Source of the DNA: Cervus elaphus
Taxonomy: Eukaryota > Chordata > Mammalia > Artiodactyla > Cervidae
DNA length: 64,000 nt
NCBI RefSeq assembly: GCF_910594005.1
Contig: NW_025316721.1
Span: forward strand, 310,001-374,000
Direction: 5' to 3'
Shown here in pieces: positions 60,300-64,000 of this stretch. Position 1 is the stretch's first letter. The number at the start of each line of letters is the position of its first letter. Below the pieces are notes generated by a model. It was not told the DNA's origin. It saw only the letters and a list, made by a program, of their open reading frames with translations, and ran no database searches. Made by a program: the position numbers and the translations under genes.

Positions 60300-61094
60300 T
60301 TACCACAAGCACCTCAAGAGGAGGCTTCTCTCAGCTCTAGGTATGTGAGAGGGACCCTGAGTTTGCGGCCTCAAGTGGAAAGGACACCGCGATGCCCTGA
60401 CTCAAAATAAGGCCGGATATCCCTGCAGTGACTTGAATGCCGGCTCATCTTGCATCTCCCAAGACGAAAGGATGTCTGAATCCCCTGTGGAGACCACAGA
60501 GAAAGACCTAGTTCCCCACCTCATCGCGACCGGAGGCCTCACATCCTTTGAAAACTCCAGAGGTACGCGGAGATCAGTGCCTCCAAAGAAGACGATGCCT
60601 GATTCCTCGTGAAACTTGATAGGAGTCCCAGGATTCCTGTGGCACGTGGAAAGGAACCCTTGGTCTCCCACTCAGCTGGAGAGGCGATCCAATTGCCCTG
60701 CCAATCCTCGAGGATAATCCCGAGATGTACCTCGCAACTAGGCATGAGTCCTGACGTCGCTGAATAAACACGTGGGTGGAAGGGTCATCCCCGTCGTAAC
60801 TCGAGAATATACCCCAGGTTCCCGCCGCAACTCGAGAAAAACCATGAGTCTTCCCCCTCGCCGCTAGATGAGGCCCGATTCCCCTGCACTGCGTGCAGAG
60901 CAATTCCGTGTTGCACATCACACATGAAAGGAGCCTTGATTTCCTTGATGGCACTCCAGAGAAACCCCAAGAACACTGTTTCAAGGCTAGAGGGATCCTG
61001 AGGTCACTGTAGCAACACGAAAGAGCTCCGTGGACCAAAAATCAACTCGAGATGAGAGGTTAGTCCCTGGCTTCGACTCCAGAGGAATACCACC
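60300..61094. repeat. Monomer 76, D-left/B-right
   Basis: 795 bp. GACTCAAAAT, GCCGGCTCATC, AAGAAGACG, TCCCACTCAG, GATGTACCTCG, CATGAGTCTT, CGCTAGATG. Related to 55527 and, on the right, 30087. Confidence 0.95.
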
Positions 61095-61890
61095 TTACCA
61101 CAAGCACCTCAAGAGGAGGCTTCTCTCAGCTCTAGGTATGTGAGAGGGACCCTGAGTTTGCGGCCTCAAGTGGAAAGGACACCGCGATGCCCTGACTCGA
61201 AATAAGGCCGGATATCCCTGCAGTGACTTGAATGCAGGCTCGTCTTGCATCTCCCAAGATGAAAGGATGTCTGAATCCCCTGTGGAGACCACAGAGAAAG
61301 ACCTAGTTTCCCACCTCATCGCGACCGGAGGCCTCACATCCATTGAAAACTCCAGAGGTATGCGGAGATCAGTGCCTCCAAAGGAGACGATGCCTGACTC
61401 CTCGTGAAACTTGATAGGAGTAACAGGATTCCTGTGGCACGTGGAAAGGGACCCGTGGTCTCCCGCCTCAGCTGGAGAGGCGTCCGAATTGCCCTGCCAA
61501 GCCGGGAGGAGAATCCCGAGTTGTCCCTCGCAACTAGGCAGGAGTCCTGACGTCGCTGAACAAACACGTGGGTGGAAGGGCCATCCCCGTCGTAACTCGA
61601 GAATATACCCCAGGTTCCCGGTGCAACTCGAGAAAAACCATGAGACCTCCCCCTGGCCGCGAGATGAGGCCCGATTCCACTGCACTGCATGCAGAGTAGT
61701 TCCGTGTTGCACATCACACATGAAAGGAGCCTTGATTTCCTTGATGGCACTCCAGAGAAACCCCAAGAACACTGTTTCAAGGCTAGAGGGAACGTGAGGT
61801 CACTGTAGCAACACGAAAGAGCTCCGTGGACCAAAAATCAACTCGAGATGAGAGGTTAGTCCCTGGCTTCGACTCCAGAGGAATACCACC
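61095..61890. repeat. Monomer 77, type D
   Basis: 796 bp. Copy of 57913 at an offset of 3182 with TGACGTCGCTG, TTCCCGGTGC and GGGAACGTGAGG (BamHI site lost). Confidence 0.95.
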
Positions 61891-62686
61891 TTACCACAAG
61901 CACCTCAAGAGGAGGCTTCTCTCAGCTCTAGGTATGTGAGAGGGACCCTGAGTTTGCGGCCTCAAGTGGAATGGACACCGCGATGCCCTGACTCGAAATA
62001 AGGCCGGATATCCCTGCAGTGACTTGAATGCAGGCTCGTCTTGCATCTCCCAAGATGAAAGGATGTCTGAATCCCCTGTGGAGACCACAGAGAAAGACCT
62101 AGTTCCCCACCTCATCGCGACCGGAGGCCTCACATCCTTTGAAAACTCCAGAGGTACGCGGAGATCAGTGCCTCCAAAGGAGACGATGCCTGACTCCTCG
62201 TGAAACTTGATAGGAGTCCCAGGATGCCTGTGGCACGTGGAAAGGGAGCCTTGGTCTCCCGCCTCAGCTGGAGAGGCGTCCCAATTGCCCTGCCAAGCCT
62301 CGAGGAGAATCCCGAGTTGTCCCTCGCAACTAGGCAGGAGTCCTGCCGTCGCTGAACAAACACGTGTGTGGAAGGGCCATCCCCGTCGTAACTGGAGAAT
62401 ATCCCCCAGGTTCCCGCCGCAACTCGAGAAAAACCATGAGACTTCCCCCTCGCCGCGAGATGAGGCCCGATTCCCCTGCACTGCGTGCAGAGCAATTCCG
62501 TGTTGCACATCACACATGAAAGGAGCCTTGATTTCCTTGATGGCACTCCAGAGAAACCCCAAGAACACTGTTTCAAAGCTAGAGGGATCCTGAGGTCACA
62601 GTAGCAAAACGAAAGAGCTCCGTGGAGCAAGAATCAACTCGAGTTGAGAGGTTAGTCCCTGGCTTCGACTCCAGAGGTATACCACC
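61891..62686. repeat. Monomer 78, type G
   Basis: 796 bp. Copy of 58709 at an offset of 3182 with TTTCAAAGCTAG and GTGGAGCAAG. Confidence 0.95.
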
Positions 62687-63482
62687 TTACCACAAGCACC
62701 TCAAGAGGAGGCTTCTCTCAGCTCTAGGTTTGTGAGAGGGACCCTGAGTTTGCGGCCTCAAGTGGAAAGGACACCGCGATGCCCTGACTCGAAATAAGGC
62801 CGGATATCCCTGCAGTGACTTGAATGCAGGCTCGTCTTGCATCTCCCAAGATGAACGGATGTCTGAATCCCCTGTGGAGACCACAGAGAAATACGTAGTT
62901 CCCCACCTCATCGCGACCGGAGGCCTCACATCCTTTGAAAACTCCAGAGGTACGCGGAGATCAGTGCCTCCAAAGGAGACGATGCCTGACTCCTCGTGAA
63001 ACTTGATAGGAGTCCCAGGATTCCTGTGGCACGTGGAAAGGGACCCTTGGTCTCCCGCCTCAGCTGGAGAGGCGTCCCAATTGCCCTGCCAAGCCTCGAG
63101 GAGAATCCCGAGTTGTCCCTCGAAACTAGGCAGGAGTCCTGACGTCGCTGAACAAACACGTGTGTGGAAGGGCCATCCCCGTCGTAACTCGAGAATATAC
63201 CCCAGGTTCCCGCCGCAACTCGAGAAAAACCATGAGACTTCCAACTCGTCGCGAGATGAGGCCTGATTCCCCTGCACTGCGTGCAGAGCAATTCCGTGTT
63301 GCACATCACACATGAAAGGAGCCTTGATTTCCTTGATGGCACTCCAGAGAAACCCCAAGAACACTGTTTCAAGGCTAAAGGGATGCTGAGGTCACAGTAG
63401 CAACACGAAAGAGCTCCGTGGACGAAGAATCAACTCGAGATGAGAGGTTAGTCCCTGGCTTCGACTCCAGAGGAATACCACC
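62687..63482. repeat. Monomer 79
   Basis: 796 bp. Near copy of 38020 (offset 24,667): GATGAACGG, TACGTAGTTCC, CCTCGAAACTAGG, TTCCAACTCGTCG, GGCTAAAGGGATGC, GGACGAAGAATC. It keeps the full CTGTGGCACGTGG. Confidence 0.95.
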
Positions 63483-64000
63483 TTACCACAAACACCTCAA
63501 GAGGAGGCTTCTCTCAGCTCTAGGTATGTGAGCGGGACCCTGAATTTGTAGCCTCAAGTGGAATGGACACCTAGATGCCCTGACGCAAAATAAGGCCGGA
63601 TATCCCTGCAGTGACTTGAATGCAGGCTCGTCTTTCATCTCCCAAGACGAAAGGATGTCTGAATCCCCTGTGGAGACCACAGAGAAAGACCTAGTTCCCC
63701 ACCTCATCGCGACCGGAGGCCTCACATCCTTTGAAAACTCCAGAGGTACGCGGAGATCAGTGCCTCCAAAGGAGACGATGCCTGACTCCTCGTGAAACTT
63801 GATAGGAGTCCCAGGATTCCTGTGGCACTTGGAAAGGGACCCTTGGTCTCCCGCCTCAGCTGGAGAGGCGTCCCAATTGCCCTGCCAAGCCTCGAGGAGA
63901 ATCCCGAGTTGTCCCTCGCAACTAGGCAGGAGTCCTGACGTCGCTGAACAAACACGTGGGTGGAAGGGCCATCCCCGTCGTAACTCGAGAATATACCCCA
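63483..64000. repeat. Monomer 80 (partial, right edge)
   Basis: The first 518 bp of a monomer that matches 38815 (offset 24,668): GAGCGGGACC, GAATTTGTAGCC, CACCTAGATGCC, TCTTTCATCTCC, GCACTTGG. The rest lies outside the window. Confidence 0.95.

Larger units (their letters stand above)
57350..62700. repeat. Four-monomer duplication (offset 3182)
   Basis: About 57,350-59,520 matches about 60,530-62,700 at an offset of 3182. The shared chain is a B-type right half, then a D monomer with GGAGTAACAGG, CCCGTGGTC and CAGAGTAGTTCC, then a G monomer ending CACAGTAGCAAAACG, GAGTTGAGAGG and GAGGTATACC. Confidence 0.85.
1..64000. repeat. Satellite array, ~796-bp monomer, pecoran satellite I-like
   Basis: The window is entirely a head-to-tail array. 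The landmark TTACCACAAGCACCTC recurs at 645, 1441, 2237 and so on to 63483, with 79 complete intervals: most are 796 bp, many 795, a few 794, and two are 786. All copies lie in the same orientation. Conserved BamHI (GGATCC), PstI (CTGCAG), EcoRV (GATATC) and StuI (AGGCCT) sites occur about once per monomer. A ~0.8 kb GC-rich unit made of 31-bp subunits is the known structure of pecoran satellite I, the centromeric satellite of deer, sheep and goat; that family call is inference from structure, since no alignment was run. The likely role is (peri)centromeric heterochromatin. No promoter, tRNA, rRNA or transposon was seen. Confidence 0.96.

Noticed and set aside
1..64000. rDNA spacer, endogenous virus or prokaryotic origin
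   Set aside because: There are no rRNA segments, LTRs, viral motifs, tRNAs, ribosome-binding sites or terminators; only the satellite monomer is present.

Overview
The whole 64 kb is one uninterrupted head-to-tail tandem array of a ~796-bp satellite monomer: 79 complete monomers (mean spacing 795.4 bp) plus a partial monomer at each edge, all in one orientation. I see no unique sequence, no interspersed element, no inversion and no RNA or protein gene. Each monomer is itself built from about 26 degenerate 31-bp subunits of the kind C-ACTCGAGA--A-CCC-A-TTCCC. This two-level layout, with the XhoI-like CTCGAG cores, moderate-to-high GC and many CpGs, matches what is established for the centromeric/pericentromeric satellite I family of pecoran ruminants (deer, sheep, goat and cattle). 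A ~0.8 kb unit fits deer, sheep or goat better than the ~1.4 kb unit of cattle. The organism is therefore probably a deer or a related bovid; the exact species is not readable from the sequence.

Monomers are phased here from a fixed landmark (TTACCACAAGCACCTC). They fall into recognisable sequence types, and many are chimaeric, with the left ~240 bp of one type and the rest of another. Names used in the entries: A (CATTCAAAGC and ACATCAAACATG), B (TCCCACTCAG with a 1-bp loss, ATCCTCGAGGATAA, GAATAAACACG), C (CAGCTCGAGAGG, CCCAAATGCC, CACTTGTGTGG), D (GTCCGAATT, GCCGGGAGG; left half GACTCAAAAT), E (GCTTATCTC, CACTGACGTG, GGTGTAAGGGAC), F (GGCCTGATAT), G (GGATGCCTG, AACTGGAGAATATCC) and H-left (GACGCAAAATAACG, CTCGTTTTGC, GTGGGGATCAC).

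Region by region: 1-9,399 holds older, mostly individual monomers with one weak 4-monomer echo. About 9,814-16,224 is a very recent tandem duplication of a 3,184-bp, four-monomer block. About 17,504-26,300 is a four-monomer higher-order repeat (C-D-E-F/A) in 2.7 copies, the last copy contracted by one monomer. 26,905-31,676 repeats the same type order once. About 31,677-39,610 is an indel-rich patchwork containing two monomers with the same 9-bp loss. 40,407 to ~51,000 is a six-monomer higher-order repeat (D-E-F-A-H/C-D/B) followed by a five-monomer contracted copy and a partial third. 51,547-57,117 is mixed, with two adjacent near-identical monomers. About 57,350-62,700 is another four-monomer duplication. 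Two segments near the right end are near-copies of segments 24.7 kb and 27.0 kb upstream.

Nothing here encodes a pathway. The open frames on both strands recur because the repeat recurs, and their openness follows from the 31-bp substructure. The biological content is array evolution: unequal exchange, gene-conversion-like mosaics with junctions mappable to tens of bases, and CpG-rich satellite chromatin.
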